A DNA stretch of 64,000 nucleotides from Actinomucor elegans (GCA_026027325.1 JAMSLZ010000003.1:1674001-1738000), one strand, 5' to 3'; positions 47,952-60,293 are shown, counted from the first letter of the stretch. Notes: generated by a model from the sequence alone, not told the origin. Numbers and translations are program-made.

Positions 47952-50273
47952 CTATAATCTACCTTCTGGTTCATCATGAGAGGGCTCCTGATACTCATCA
48001 TGAGTAGGAAGCGAGGAGTATTCTCCAAAGATCTCTTGCTCGATCGCTACATGGCCTTGGTTTCTGATAGATTCGTTATAAGATTTACCTGGAGTATCTT
48101 TAATAACAATTTGATAATACTATTCATCAAGTTAGATTAGCCAAAACGAGGTGACTCTTATGCTGACTTACCCAGAACCCAGTACAAGCAGCCATGGAAA
48201 AAATAGCCGAGATATAAGGTACTGTATATTCAAGAAATATTAGCCATATGTTACTTTCTCAAAAGTATGATACTTACGCCAGTATGGGTAGTACTTGTTC
48301 TCGACAGGTATAAACACAAATACAAGTGCATATGCTGTGAAAAGCAAGAATACAAATACGCACACTGGTCGAAATTGAATATTATTAATTACACAGCATA
48401 TAAGCCAAGCGATTGCATACCTAATGGTGCGACAATAGGTCTTTTGCTGTTCGGTTCTCGTTTTCTCAAGATCAAGACAGCCAAAGCCATTAAAAAGTAG
48501 AATACCTACGAGAGAACAGTATAAATACTTGAACATGACGCGTTACTCAAACTCACATAAACCGGGTAAGCAGCAAATGCGACAATAAATTGATACACAG
48601 CGCCAGGAGGTGGACCAACGATGAATAGAATAGAAAGTACGTATTGTAGCAAGTAAGCGTTTACCGGGCTACCAATTTTAGGATTGACTTTGCCAAAGAT
48701 GTGGCCATAAGGCAGCAAACCTTGTCTTGCAACTTCCATAATCACTCTAAGCATCCGTTAATTGACTAATTCACTCTTTCAGTGGTGTCTTTCATTGTAC
48801 CTTCCACCAGAAAAGTTTATGGCAGCAGCACATCCAAAAGAACTCAAACCTATGAACACTGGAAGTACAGTAGAGGCAAAATTTTCGCCCAAAGATCGCG
48901 TAAAACTATTAGATCAAAATGAGTAATTCAGTCTACACAGTTATGTATACATTACAATGCAGCAGCAACGATGAACTCTGAGCTTTTCATCGTGTCCAAT
49001 GGTAAAACTACCAAGTAAGCAATGTTCGTCAGAATATACAATCCGGCAGTACTCAACAAAGCCGCAGCAGATGCCTTTGGTAAGTTCTTGATAGGATCCT
49101 AATGCATGCTGGTCAATTCAAGAATCAAAATAGACCTTTCTTTAGCGTTTATGTACCTTGACTTCATCCAATATATAGTTCAAGTTATGCCAACCACTAT
49201 AACTATTCATAACCTATCGATAAATCAGCAAATGACTCATATCTTTCTAATGCACTTCATACATAATAAAGTGCAGATGCATAGGGTCCAACTGTAGTAG
49301 AAGTACCGTAAAATGATAAATTAAGGCCAGCATCTACATCAGATGGAACAACCTTTATCAATACTAAAAGGCCAATACTAGCAATGAGTACAAGTACGGA
49401 TATTTTGATCGCCGTCAAAACACCCATTAATTTCATTGTTTCCTTGGTAGAAAAAATGTTTGCAATTGTCAGGATCGTTGCACTCAGTACTATAGGTAAG
49501 TTAATCAAACAACGTCAATACAAAAAGCATAGTCTTTGTAACTTACATGCCCACCCTCTTTCTACCCAGTTTGATTTATAGCCCGCACCAAAGATGGCAT
49601 AATTCATATAACCTCCAAAAACGATACCTTACAGCCATTATTAGATAATGGAAAGTACTTGAATCAACATTGCTTACCTTGTGAAGCCACTCCACTAGAT
49701 CGATTCATCAGACTCCAATAAGTAAACAAATATGCTAAAAGATATTTTGGTCTTCTATAGCAATACTCTAAATAGCCTACTTCTCCTCCACTATATCACA
49801 TTAATCAAAGTGGGTTAAAGCGTTTAATTAATCTACTGATTTACCTACGAGGAAGCTATCCAACGAAATCAATTAATACTGTTTACCAACAACGATTCTA
49901 ATTACTACATTACCATAGTTCCTAGCTCCATGAATGTATATGTGCCAGACAATGCTACTAATGCACCAATGAGCCATATGATGAGGTTCATACCACCTGA
50001 CCCAACAAGCTGTAAAGTAAGTGCAGGTCCAACAAATATACCCGCCCCAATGATATAACTAACATTGACCATGGCACCCTGTATCCAACCTATTTTTCTC
50101 TCAAGTCTTTGATCTAGTATCAAATGAAGAAATTATGTTGAGGATTTTGTACCAACACCGAAATTCGACGCGTTACCTCCTACAGCAAGTGGCTCCATAT
50201 GTCCGATTTGTTCTGCTAATTCGTCATGATTCAACATTGGTTCACATTCGTTTCTCATGTTCTCCATCACCAT
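47952..50273 (-). CDS. APC-superfamily amino-acid transporter (LAT/MUP1-like)
   Basis: This plasma-membrane amino-acid permease of the APC superfamily is split into about 14 exons from the ATG at 50273 (MVMENMRNECEP) to the stop at 47954-47952. The N terminus is a ~30-residue cytosolic tail. The first spans carry ERKIGWIQGAMVNVSYIIGA and GIFVGPALTLQLVGSGGMN, the substrate-binding GxG region of the family. The conserved loop GTMLPRSGGEVGYLEY is assembled across an 11-nt microexon at 49855-49845 that supplies LPR and part of the next Ser. Later segments include NSYSGWHNLNYILDEVK, LPYGHIFGKVNPKIGSP and PNSKRPIVAPL. The C-terminal tail is acidic and hydrophilic. All junctions checked keep frame. 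L-type/MUP1-like is chosen from the conserved loop; which amino acids are carried is unknown. Confidence 0.88.
49845..49855 (-). other. 11-nt microexon of the amino-acid transporter gene
   Basis: The exon CTTCCTCGTAG is bounded by AG (49857-49856) and GT (49844-49843). It is the only way to join ELGTM to SGGEVGY in frame, and it restores the family motif GTMLPRSGGE. The flanking introns are about 58 and 52 nt. Confidence 0.85.
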
Positions 50274-51557
50274 TTTGCATACAATTACTGGTTAGAAAGA
50301 AGACCAATAAGAATTAAAAGTTATGCTTTAGCTGTTTATGATGATCGTCACGTTTTTTTTTTATGTCATCATGCACCAGGCATTACTTAAGACGAATCAA
50401 TGTTTATCTATAGTTCAAACAAACGGTTATCATCATATGATGCATGGTATATCTGGCCATCTGAAATGATCTATGCAGTTTGAGACGATGCTGTATTTAA
50501 ATCATTTGTAAATTCAGGTACAGGAACAATAGCTTCATAGCATTAACAAACTACTACAATCGGCTCCTGATTCATTATTAACTCAGCGGCTGCCTTTATT
50601 TTTCTTGTTGATTTCTTTAGATACAATATTTCTTTTGCAAAATTCATACAAAGTTTAGTATGCATCTGATTATTTTTACACAATGAGTTGGAGCTGTATT
50701 TGATTTATATTCAACTCTCTGGTTTTACTTTTATATCAAAAGTGGGCCTGTTATATGTATCTTTGATATCCTATTGCATTTTCTGATATTGGAACATATC
50801 TCTAAATAGAAGTTTTCAAAGCAAAAGAAACTGTTTAATGTTTGAACTTGAAATTTGAATTTCTTAAATTTATCATGATTTCATTGGTTATCGAAAAATG
50901 AAATGATATACAGTTGTGATGTAGCGTTTATATTTTGGTGTGGCATAATGCTGACAAGGTATACATCACATTAAAGACTGTATGCTGGCTACCTTATAAA
51001 ACAGTCAATCACTGAGACTGTTCAATAGACTTGAAGCTTTTTCATTGAATAAGGATCATATATTCCCATACTGGTCTTCAATTAAACCATTACGCGTGTA
51101 TATCCCACTCGTAGTATGCTATTATATACCTGAAGACTAATTGATCCCATGCCTTTCTTTTTTTATATATAGTAGAGAATATACTCTCTCGTTCAAGTTT
51201 AATATATTTAATACAAAATTATAAACAGATGTGTATATAAGCAAACTACGCCAAATCTACGAATAAAACATTCGCAAGTGTTCCAACTTCAAGTGAGCAT
51301 ATAGGTAATTAATTAGTATCTTTTATATGCCAAACAGATACTGTAGCCGATCTTGATTCTTTGTCGTCATTATATACCCTCGATCAAGGAGGAAAGTCTT
51401 TGCCATTAGGTCGAGAAATGGTATAATACAACTAAACACCCCGTAGTACTCGAAAACAATGAATAGATACTCAGCCTTATGTGGCTCGTTTAAGTTCAAT
51501 ATGTACAAGCAGTGGCTACTGGTGATCTCTTCTTTTTATTGTTATTGCATATACAAT
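50274..51557. other. Intergenic region
   Basis: This AT-rich 1.3 kb precedes the second membrane-protein copy. Its last ~100 bp, from MYKQW at 51501, is homologous to the sequence just before the 6.8-kb copy. No gene was seen. Confidence 0.5.
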
Positions 51558-52715
51558 ATGGACGTATCGTATGAAAGAAATATTACTACATTGTTAACCA
51601 CGATTATTTCCAACATGATTACTATGGTGCTACTTGGCATATTTATGGAAATTAAGGAAGACTACAATGATAAAGCATTATTAAAGCAAAAAGACGACAT
51701 TTATAGCTATGCAGCATCATTTTTTGTTCTACTAGGCGCTCCTCTTGAATTTGTCTGGTATACAGCAAAAGCACTTTGCTGTTTAATCAAGGGAATGTCT
51801 GTAGGTATGCCGTACAAGTATATTCGCCTATTATCCAATGCAAGATATTTTGTCAGCTTTACCTCCCAGGATAAACTCTTCTTATACCGCGGATTCGGTA
51901 AGTAAAACTTTAGCGCACATATGAAGAACGGTAAAACCGATGTATCAATGAACTACCTAGTTAATGTTGATACTCATGAAAACAATATAGATAGTACTCG
52001 ATGGCCAACGAGATGGCCACCAAAATATTGGCCAAAAGGTGCTAAAAGAGTGGAGCGTCCTCTATTATTGACTCTACCAGATAAAAGATATATTAGTGAT
52101 CCTATCTTTGACGGGATGTACTCTATGAAAAGTAGCATGGGTTGCCTATTTGGTGCCATTCAGTGCGTTTCAGTAATAGTCATATCTTGTATTCGATTAC
52201 ATAATATAGATACAATGCACACAATGGATGTCCTATCAATGTTTACATGTTATCTACTGCTATGCATTGTAATCATTGTAGCATGTGATCCAAGCTACTA
52301 TTGCAAACCTGTTGTATGTATACCTGAAAACAAACTAGAAATATATTCAAAAATCAACGATGGATTGTCATTCCCGGAATTACGCTTGCGTGTCCATTCA
52401 TTTTTTGACGAAGACGACTGGGGACCTATATTAGTTTTACTTCTTCTATTAATACCAATTTTTTTAATGGCGGTATTACTGATTTATATCAACAAAAACG
52501 ATATGTTACTATTGACATTAAGCACAGTTTCGATCTTATTTGTAACAACAATTGGACCCTTAACAAAATTACTAGAATATCCATTCCTCCTCATTTTCCT
52601 TTTTCAAGCAATAATTACACTGGGTTTGTTTATTGCACTGGTAATTTTCTCTTGCTTAAATGCCACGCCCGAGCAAAAATATCCAAGTAATGTCAATTGG
52701 CTTCCTCATTTTTAA
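51558..52715 (+). pseudogene. Paralogue of the 6.8-kb membrane protein, interrupted by an in-frame stop
   Basis: From MDVSYERNIT at 51558 this copy aligns over its whole length with the protein at 6847-8016. It shares the LLTTIISN first span, GMPYKYIRLLSNARYF, LTLPDKRYISDP, CDPSYYCKPVVCIP and NATPEQKYPS...WLPHF. An in-frame TAA at 51903-51905 falls in the variable loop, and coding similarity resumes in the same frame at 51921. The sequence GTAAGTAAAACTTTAG at the stop looks like an intron but is only 16 nt and its removal would break the frame. Here the region before MDV is open, so a longer start at 51459 or 51501 is possible; in the other copy it holds a TAG. It could be a pseudogene, a two-part gene, or a readthrough gene; pseudogene is the simplest reading. 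Confidence 0.7.
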
Positions 52716-53930
52716 GCCTTATCAACATATACAGATCAAATGCTCTACTTCATATATCTCTTTATATGTTTCAATAAACTTTCTAAATAAATCAAGATGT
52801 ATTGGTGATGGTACCCCTATAAATGATCTGATATTCACGTACATACTTTGCGAGTTCTAACTAATGACCATTGTGGCTACAGATCAAGTCCAAGAAAGTA
52901 AAAGCACTAAGCGAAATCAAATGGCTAAAAAGACAATATAGTTGGCTGATGTCATTGAAAATCTCAATACATGGCACGTTAATGATATGTTGGTATCCAT
53001 AATAATTCTTGAATGATCAGTAATATTGCCATAAGAAGGATTACAGGAGTGATAGAGTGCACGACTATTTAGAATTGTTTGACCAGCAGCAGGAATGTTA
53101 GCTACTAAAGCTGTAGCTTGAATATGAACGTTGCTACGTCGAAACTCAATTTTGCAGTATATTGGCCCATTATATAGTTAAAAGTTAACTGTAGCATTTT
53201 GGAAGGTACAACAAAGAAAAAGTTGTTGAAATGAACAATATTTATTGACATCACATGAAAGTCAAGCATAGATGTCGAGATCGAATTGGAATCAAATGTA
53301 ATTGTTCACCGCATTGAAATTAGGTATAATTGTGGACATCGAATGAAAATCTAAGCTCCAATAATTACTTAGACATTCAGATTTACACTTTAGAGTTCGA
53401 TGAAATAGAAAACTATAGATATGATATTCTTGTAGATAGGCACCACTAACTACAGCAAGGCTCAACTGATTCAAATGCAAAACTGCAACAAGTTATTATA
53501 TGTCATTTATCAAAATTACTTAAAAAAAAAAGTCATAATAATTTAGTTAACCAGGCAAAAACGCAGCTATATACTTATGGCAGCTAACAGCGATTAAGAG
53601 CGAAAAAATGAGTAGCATACATATATGTATACGATAGACTGCTATTATTACAAAGCAAGAAGTGCAAAAGTGATGGATTAAAAGCTCAACTGCACTAACA
53701 TTGCTATTTGCTGGAAGCAATACTAATTGAGTAATCAACTTTTTCGAAAAATAGTGTATCTGAAGCTTATTACACACGAAAAAAATATACCCCACATAGT
53801 TGTGATCTCCGCTACGGTCTATTCTTACTAAGCAGCTATCCAGCCAATCATATAATAATCAACTAGGAATTCCTTAAATGCAGTGAGGAAATCCTACTTG
53901 CTTCTTCATTTCACTTTCTTACACTACGAA
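52716..53930. other. Intergenic region
   Basis: Between the membrane-protein paralogue and the crotonase-like fusion gene. No RNA gene, repeat family or convincing frame was seen. Confidence 0.5.
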
Positions 53931-56213
53931 ATGTCAACAACAATCGAAAACCAACAAGAAATATTCGAGGCCTTCAAAAGGTACCCATGGCATGAAGATA
54001 AAGTGTTTCAGAATGGCCTTCAAAGCATTCTAAATAATATGCCAAAAGTGAATTCTGAAGAGAATCAGGAAGCTGAATTGCTCGAAGACCTTCGACTATT
54101 AAAAGCAAAACATTTTTACTTCACAAGGTAACAAATGATAAACCATAAATTAAAAAAATAGCAGTTTACGCTAATATATCTGCAGGTTTCAACAGAATTT
54201 TGATTTGGAATCATTTCTCGAGTACGAAACAGAGAAGCTTGAAAGCGGGTCAAGCAATGAGGAATTGTTCCAGCGTATGGAAGACTATGATTATGATAAT
54301 GACATAAACTACACTAAAGGATTACCTAATATCATCCATGGTTGGTTAGAAGAGCAATCTAAAGGCGGATTGTGGAGCAAAGACAAGTTAGATATGGAAT
54401 TTTCAAAAGCCAAAGCTTGTTATTATAACTCGTGAGTGATTTTGAAAGGCTGCCAAATATTCTTTTAACTCAACTATTTAAACAGTCGTATTGAAAAGGT
54501 GAATCTGGTAGCTTATTTTACTTGGAAAGCCAAGAAAGAAGAAGCCAATCAACCAGTCTGTCCATTTGCAAACTTGTGGCAAAATAAAACCAAAGGTATA
54601 CGCTCTTTGATGCAATTCCACAGCATACTGATTCTCTTTTAGTTGGCCCTGTGGATCAAATTAACGGAATTTCTTTTGTAATGGCTGAGAAACCATTAGG
54701 GACAGGTGCGGAAACACTTACATTTTCCTCACCTAAAAGCCAAAACGTACTTTCGGTGGATCGATTAAAAGAATTGAGAAACAATATTCAAGAAGCAGAA
54801 AACGATACGCAAGTAACTTCACTTCTCATCACTGCTACTGTTGCTGATACAGGCGATCCCTTTGATTTTTCTGAACGTATCGAAACCAAAGATACTAAAA
54901 CTATCAGTAGTGGCCTTGCGTTCATTGATACTTGCTCCATGGCTTCTGATATCTCCATCCGCCAACACTCGCTCAATCATCTGGCCAATACTTACTACGA
55001 CACTATACTTTATAACATCACTCAGCGCAAAAAACTCGCTGTTACATTCTCCAATGGTCAAATCCCACTAGACGCTGTGTATTTGTTTCTAGGGCTGGGC
55101 TTCATTCGAGTCCTTACTGAACACTCACTGCTACAATTTCATCTTTCACTATCTCATGCACCCATACCTCCATTATTACTCTTAGCCATGGCACGTATGC
55201 GCAAACCTTTACCAGCAGGTCTGGAACTGTATTTGGCATTAGGCGCTCCTGCACATGGCAAACTACGTGGGCCTGAGCTATTACAATTAGGTTTAGCAGA
55301 TATATTTGTTCCTGAAGCTAAACTAAGTGACGCATTTGAAATGGCTAAACGTATGGCTGTATGTCCTGGGCCTGATACACCTGCCGCTGTACAATTGGCA
55401 TTGGCAATCCAACACACGTACGCAGGCCCTAATCGCTTGTCTGTTTGGGAAGAATATATTACCAAAGTGTTTGGAAACGTTGAATCCCTGGAGGATATCG
55501 AGCAGCGATTAAAGAACACAGATAATGCTTGGAGCAAGACCATTCTTGATCATTGGCATACTTTACCACCGGCTCTTCTGCGTGCTGTGTTTAAAGCCGT
55601 CAATGCGATCAATACTGCGACTTCACCTACGGAACTGTTAAACTTGGAGCAGAACCTGAATGCTAAATGGCGTCAAACAGATGATTACAGGGCCTGGGTT
55701 AGTTCTAGCAATGAATGGGTCCATGATAAAGAACAGGTTGACGCATTAGTTGATTTTTATTTTGATGGGGGTGACTCAAAGGCTTCTTCAGAAAAATTGG
55801 TAGTGTATGAAGCACCTCAAGACACAGAGGATGAACCGGTTGTTTGTCCTGTTACGGGTCAAAAATCCTCATCCGGTGCAGGTGTTTGTCCTGTAGGTGG
55901 TGCCAGTTCAAAGACTATATCTGTTTGCCCTGTAACAGGCCGGCGTTCTGAGGATACTCAGGAAGCAAATATTTGCCCGGCAACTGGCCAATGTGCAGCT
56001 AATACGGAGGCAAACAATGAAGATAACAAATGTCCTGTGGCTAACATGAACAAAGATAAAGCCATGTGTCCAGTTACAGGGCAAAAGTCAGAGGATAATA
56101 AGCAATTATTAGAAACTGAAGGATGTCCATTCTCTAAACTACAGCTTTCTTCTACGACTCAGGATACTGTTTGTCCAGTATCAGGAATGAAATCACTCCT
56201 ATCAGATCAATGA
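53931..56213 (+). CDS. Crotonase/HIBCH-like fusion protein with a Cys-Pro-rich C-terminal tail
   Basis: Four exons (53931-54127, 54186-54431, 54486-54595, 54643-56213) encode 707 aa. Residues ~10-85 and ~93-165 look like two copies of one helical module (FxxxxxY...GLxxI...AKxxYY/F). Residues ~190-560 resemble the crotonase fold as arranged in 3-hydroxyisobutyryl-CoA hydrolase: a Leu-rich core, RMRKPLPAGLELYLALG, LGLADIFVP, and the C-terminal VFGNVESLEDIEQRL and ILDHWHTLPPALLRAVFKAV. The usual AFCAGGD oxyanion-type signature and Gly-rich loop are replaced (GDPFDFSER), so catalysis is doubtful. Residues 586-700 carry eight Cys-Pro motifs at C586, 600, 613, 629, 648, 660, 679 and 695, several as CPVTG; two more lie at C173 and C425. 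No SKL-type peroxisomal end is present. It converges on the alpha/beta hydrolase gene, 82 bp apart. CoA-related binding plus metal or heme binding is inference. Confidence 0.8.
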
Positions 56214-56295
56214 TGAGTATAGCATTAATAAAAATCGCAACTTCATTAATATGAATCAACATCTTTTTAATAAACAATTTCAAACAAATGAGCAT

Positions 56296-57696
56296 TTAAG
56301 CAAGGATAGCAGATACAGTCATGGCTTCGCTTTCAAGCTCAGCATTGTCAATGTCTAGAATTAGGCGGTCAGGCAGTGGGTAGCGATTGTGGTGATGATC
56401 TGTTTGAATAAACTCGTTACTATTGCTAGTAGATGCGGCTAGTTTCTCAATATCGGATAGCACTGCTTCCCTAGCCTCTCTCAAAGCCTTGGCAGCAAAT
56501 GCAGCAAATTGTTCATCAGACTGTGCCAACAGATGGCGTTCATCTAGCTTGACCACCTCACGTATAAAGTACCAATCATGTTCATAGTTTTCTTTTCGCA
56601 CCTCGACGTTAAACTTTGAATCTTGTTTCACCGCATTGGCCAGCATCATAATATCTTCACGCATAACTTCGCGCTCACCAACATATACTAACAGGTTCTT
56701 TGGCAAGAAGCGGTCGAAATCACTCGTGATATGGCAGAGCTTGAGTAAGTGAAGATCATCCGTGTTAGCACTAGGAAGACCTAGATATTCTTTGAGGACT
56801 TGTTTTGCAAGTAACGGTGTTACCAGGTCTTCGGTGTATTGCCAGAGCCATGTAGATGTATTTCCTGAGACCAAAGGAGAGACCAAGATCAGACCAGCAG
56901 GCATCTCAATGCTATAATTGGTGCGTGTAGCATAAATATCTCTACAAATGTTGGGTGCATATGTTCGGATAAGCGTTTCCAGACAAAGTGCCCCTCCAGC
57001 AGAATCACCTGAAAGAATAATCTTAGATCCAGGTACCTTATTGTTAAGTTAGAATATATATGTCAATTAAAGCGAATTTTGCGTAAAATATACCTTTAAT
57101 GTGCTTGTCAAATATTGATAAGCAGCTACACATTCTAATACTGGTATCGGGTACATATTCTCTGGTGCTAAACCTATATTCAAAGTAACAGAAAAATGAA
57201 TTTAAGATACTTTTACTATATTAGCATGTATATTTACTGTAATCAACAGATAATATCAATGCGTTAATACCGTGTCTATCTCTCAATAGCTCAATCCAGG
57301 CTGTAAATACATCCATATACATAATGCAGTTACCAACACGGAATCCACCGCCTAATATAATATATATATATGCGAATTAGTATTATTGTCTTGATGAATT
57401 GATTCAATAGAATGGTAGGTACCATGCACTTTATAAATAATCATATCTGCTTCTCTAATTCTCTTCAATAAGTGACCCTCATCTTTGCACTCGCTAAGAC
57501 CGGAACCGATCCACGCGCCTTTCCAATCCTGCTTTTCAATCATTCGTATCCAGCTCCACTGTGATTTTTTCGGTGCCGTGAAATCGGCAATCACATATCG
57601 CGAGACAGAAGCTGGGAGTGCCAGAATGGTTTGTATGACAGGCACCATGATTGAAGGAGGAACATTTTGTTTAATAAGTTTTTTGATGCTTTCCAT
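56296..57696 (-). CDS. Hormone-sensitive-lipase-type alpha/beta hydrolase
   Basis: This serine hydrolase of the HSL/alpha-beta hydrolase-3 group has four exons running from the ATG at 57696 (MESIKKLIKQNV) to the stop at 56298-56296. The oxyanion motif HGGGF is created exactly at the first intron (57422-57352). VDYSLAPENMYPIP follows, and the nucleophile elbow GDSAGG is in the last exon. VYVGEREVMREDI probably supplies the acid, and YEHDWYFI the catalytic His. The C-terminal ~100 residues form a charged helix and a His-rich stretch (TDHHHNRYPL), longer than the minimal fold. No signal peptide is evident, so an intracellular esterase or lipase acting on acyl esters is likely; the substrate is unknown. 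The 3' end faces the crotonase-like gene. Confidence 0.9.
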
Positions 57697-58984
57697 TGCG
57701 TTTTTAGTAAAAGAGAAAGAAGAAAAACTTGGTTTTCACAAGTCAATTTAAAGGTTTTGATCAGTTTGACTCTTACAAGACTCCTTTTCTGCCCCAAATA
57801 ATTAACTTGGAGGTTTCTAATCAGCAGGTAGGCCGTGAAAAAGGGCTTACTTTGACATTAATCTTGTTTAGGAAGATTGATCAATTCAAGACTATAAACA
57901 TTGCATAATCGTATTTCATCCCAAATTGGAAAAGCATTTGACACAGCAATGAATAGGATACGGCAAATTGACACTCTGTTTCACCTTCCTGTAACTATAC
58001 CTCAATTATGTAGGATGAATCAAACTAAATCGGATAGGAAAAGGCGCGTTATTAGGCCAGTGATTGGGCTTTCGATACAAGTAGGGATGATTGAAAAGCC
58101 TAGATTACCTGTCGTACTTCGGCATATGCAGAGCGGGACGGACACTCATGCTATGAAAACGGCATTGGGTGTCACATATCCCCAAAGGCATCATACAAGC
58201 CAATTTTTGCAAAAAAAAAAAAAAAAAAAAAAAAAAAGGAGTATTTGATATGCATATCTCTAATGAGCAGCAATCATCAGTATTTGTTAAATCATTTGTC
58301 TGATGGAATAGAGAGGTATCATTTTATTAGAATATTGTTAGATTCCAGGCCACTTTTATACCTTTTTTTAAAAAAAAATTCAAGCAATCGACCTGTTTAT
58401 TGTTCTTTGGGAAACTTAACATGGCTTATATCTATATATCATTAATAGAAAAGCAGCATTACATTTTTACTAATTGTATCTCATGATATATCATGAGATA
58501 GCTCTAGAGAGATTTTCATAATAATTGGGAAATGAAAGCATGTAAATGCTGCTCAAAAGATTCGGAATCAATCATTACCGACCTTGTTTATACGGATGGT
58601 ATCATTATACAATGAATTTATATAAATGAAGTAGATGGAAGCTATCATATAAACCCTGTTTGTCCCAAAAATAGGTACAAATGGGTCATAAGAATATAAT
58701 CTTCGTTACTGGTGTTGCCTTTCACATGAAACGATAGTACCTAAGTCATGATTTCCCTTTACTGCCTCAAATCATATGTTTCAAATGTCAAAAACACTAT
58801 TACAGTGGGCTACTGCTTTTGGAACACTAGTAGTAAACATACTCCAGCTTTAAACGGGGTCATTCAAGGCTTGAAAAGACCAATAAAGCTTATATATTTG
58901 GCTTTAATAAATACAGCAGATCGTTTTGAGAGTCAAGAGCTCATCAGATACGACATTAAACCAGAACCTGGAGAAATTTAAGTG

Positions 58985-59020
<36 letters not shown>

Positions 59021-60293
59021 TTCCGTTTGGCCCAAATTTTCCAAACTTTCCTTTCCTGAAGCATGAATACAGCGTTTTCGATAATGTATGATGCATTGAT
59101 AATATTAGTTATCACATTTGTTGGTACATAGCGAAAAAAAAATTAGTAATCATACTTGACAAGTTATGATTGCATTTAAAAAATAGCCAAAAAGAGACCT
59201 TTAACAAGAATAATTCTGCGAATCGAAGGGAATACCTAATAATTCCTATATCATTTAGTATGTTATAGTTTTAAATATAATTTGCTAATGGTTTTTAAGC
59301 ATATTTTAACATATTTGTTATTCAACAGTCGTTTTAAAGTAAATCATAAATAATGCATTTCCAAGCTCTTGGCGCATTCTGGTTTAAATTTCATTTGAAG
59401 CATTGCATCTGCTGGGACATTTACTTAAATACAACAAGCATAAATAAATTTCGTCTAATTTATCTAATAATCGATATATCTTTCAGTCGATCTCAGTTTA
59501 GTTCCTCGTCTGATAACTAGTGCATATACAGAATAAACCACTGCATCTATTAAAACTGACAGTTAACTAAACTGCGACATCATTAATTAAAAACGATTAG
59601 TAGTAGATTACATATATTTCTTCCTGTAAAACAGGCCTAATAATCTTTAGATCTCATTTAGCGTTTAGTAAACTAAACAAGACAAAATTAATAAGGAACA
59701 ATATACAGATACTATAAAGTTCCCGATTGCATGGTAGTTCTGAATATGTAAACCCTTGAGGGCTGTCTTGTTCAGTGGTACGCAAAATGTGAAGATTATT
59801 TTTCGGTATTGAAAGCTTAGCATTCTTAATCTGCGACAGTATGCTTCATTGACTGTTGGTATAGAGATATGTTTGTATTGATTGATTATACAAAGCGAAC
59901 CTTACTGAAGTATTTGATGCATGTCTAACACAAAGTGTGGGTGGATTAGACACATTCATTTCAAAGAAATTAGTTCCGTGATAAGTTACCTTTATATAAC
60001 ATAGTTATAAACTTGCTTTACTATGATGTAACGTTAATAATAAACGGTTTCACTTAAACATAAACGTTAAAAGAATGCAAAAGTCATTAACTAGGGAGCG
60101 TAGATTAAGGAAAAGCATTAGAGGAACAAGCTTAGTATGAAAGAAAACTTTATAAGTGATAAGTATTGATGTTGCTGCGAACTAAAGGTAGCACATAGTA
60201 CTGAACAATGTCCCGTCAAGGGAAATATCAGTAAAGTGTATAATATATATATATATATATATATTCGCAGTGTTTTTTTATAAAAACGATTCA
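57697..60293. other. Intergenic region with long A-tracts
   Basis: Two long A runs occur at 58211-58237 (27 A) and 58985-59017 (33 A), and a (TA)n run at about 60242-60264. A degenerate dispersed-repeat core lies at 59511-59560 (ACTAGTGCATATACAGAATA followed by CACTGCATCTATTAAAAC). The frames near 57901 and 58748 have no recognised domains, and the first runs into the A27 tract. No gene was seen. Confidence 0.5.

Noticed and set aside
51903..51918. GTAAGTAAAACTTTAG looks like a complete intron at the stop in the membrane-protein paralogue.
   Set aside because: It is 16 nt, far shorter than the other introns here (about 50-84 nt), and removing it would put the downstream part out of frame.
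57901..58248. 115-codon frame ending in poly-Lys.
   Set aside because: The last codons are the A27 tract, the start is arbitrary and no domain is visible.
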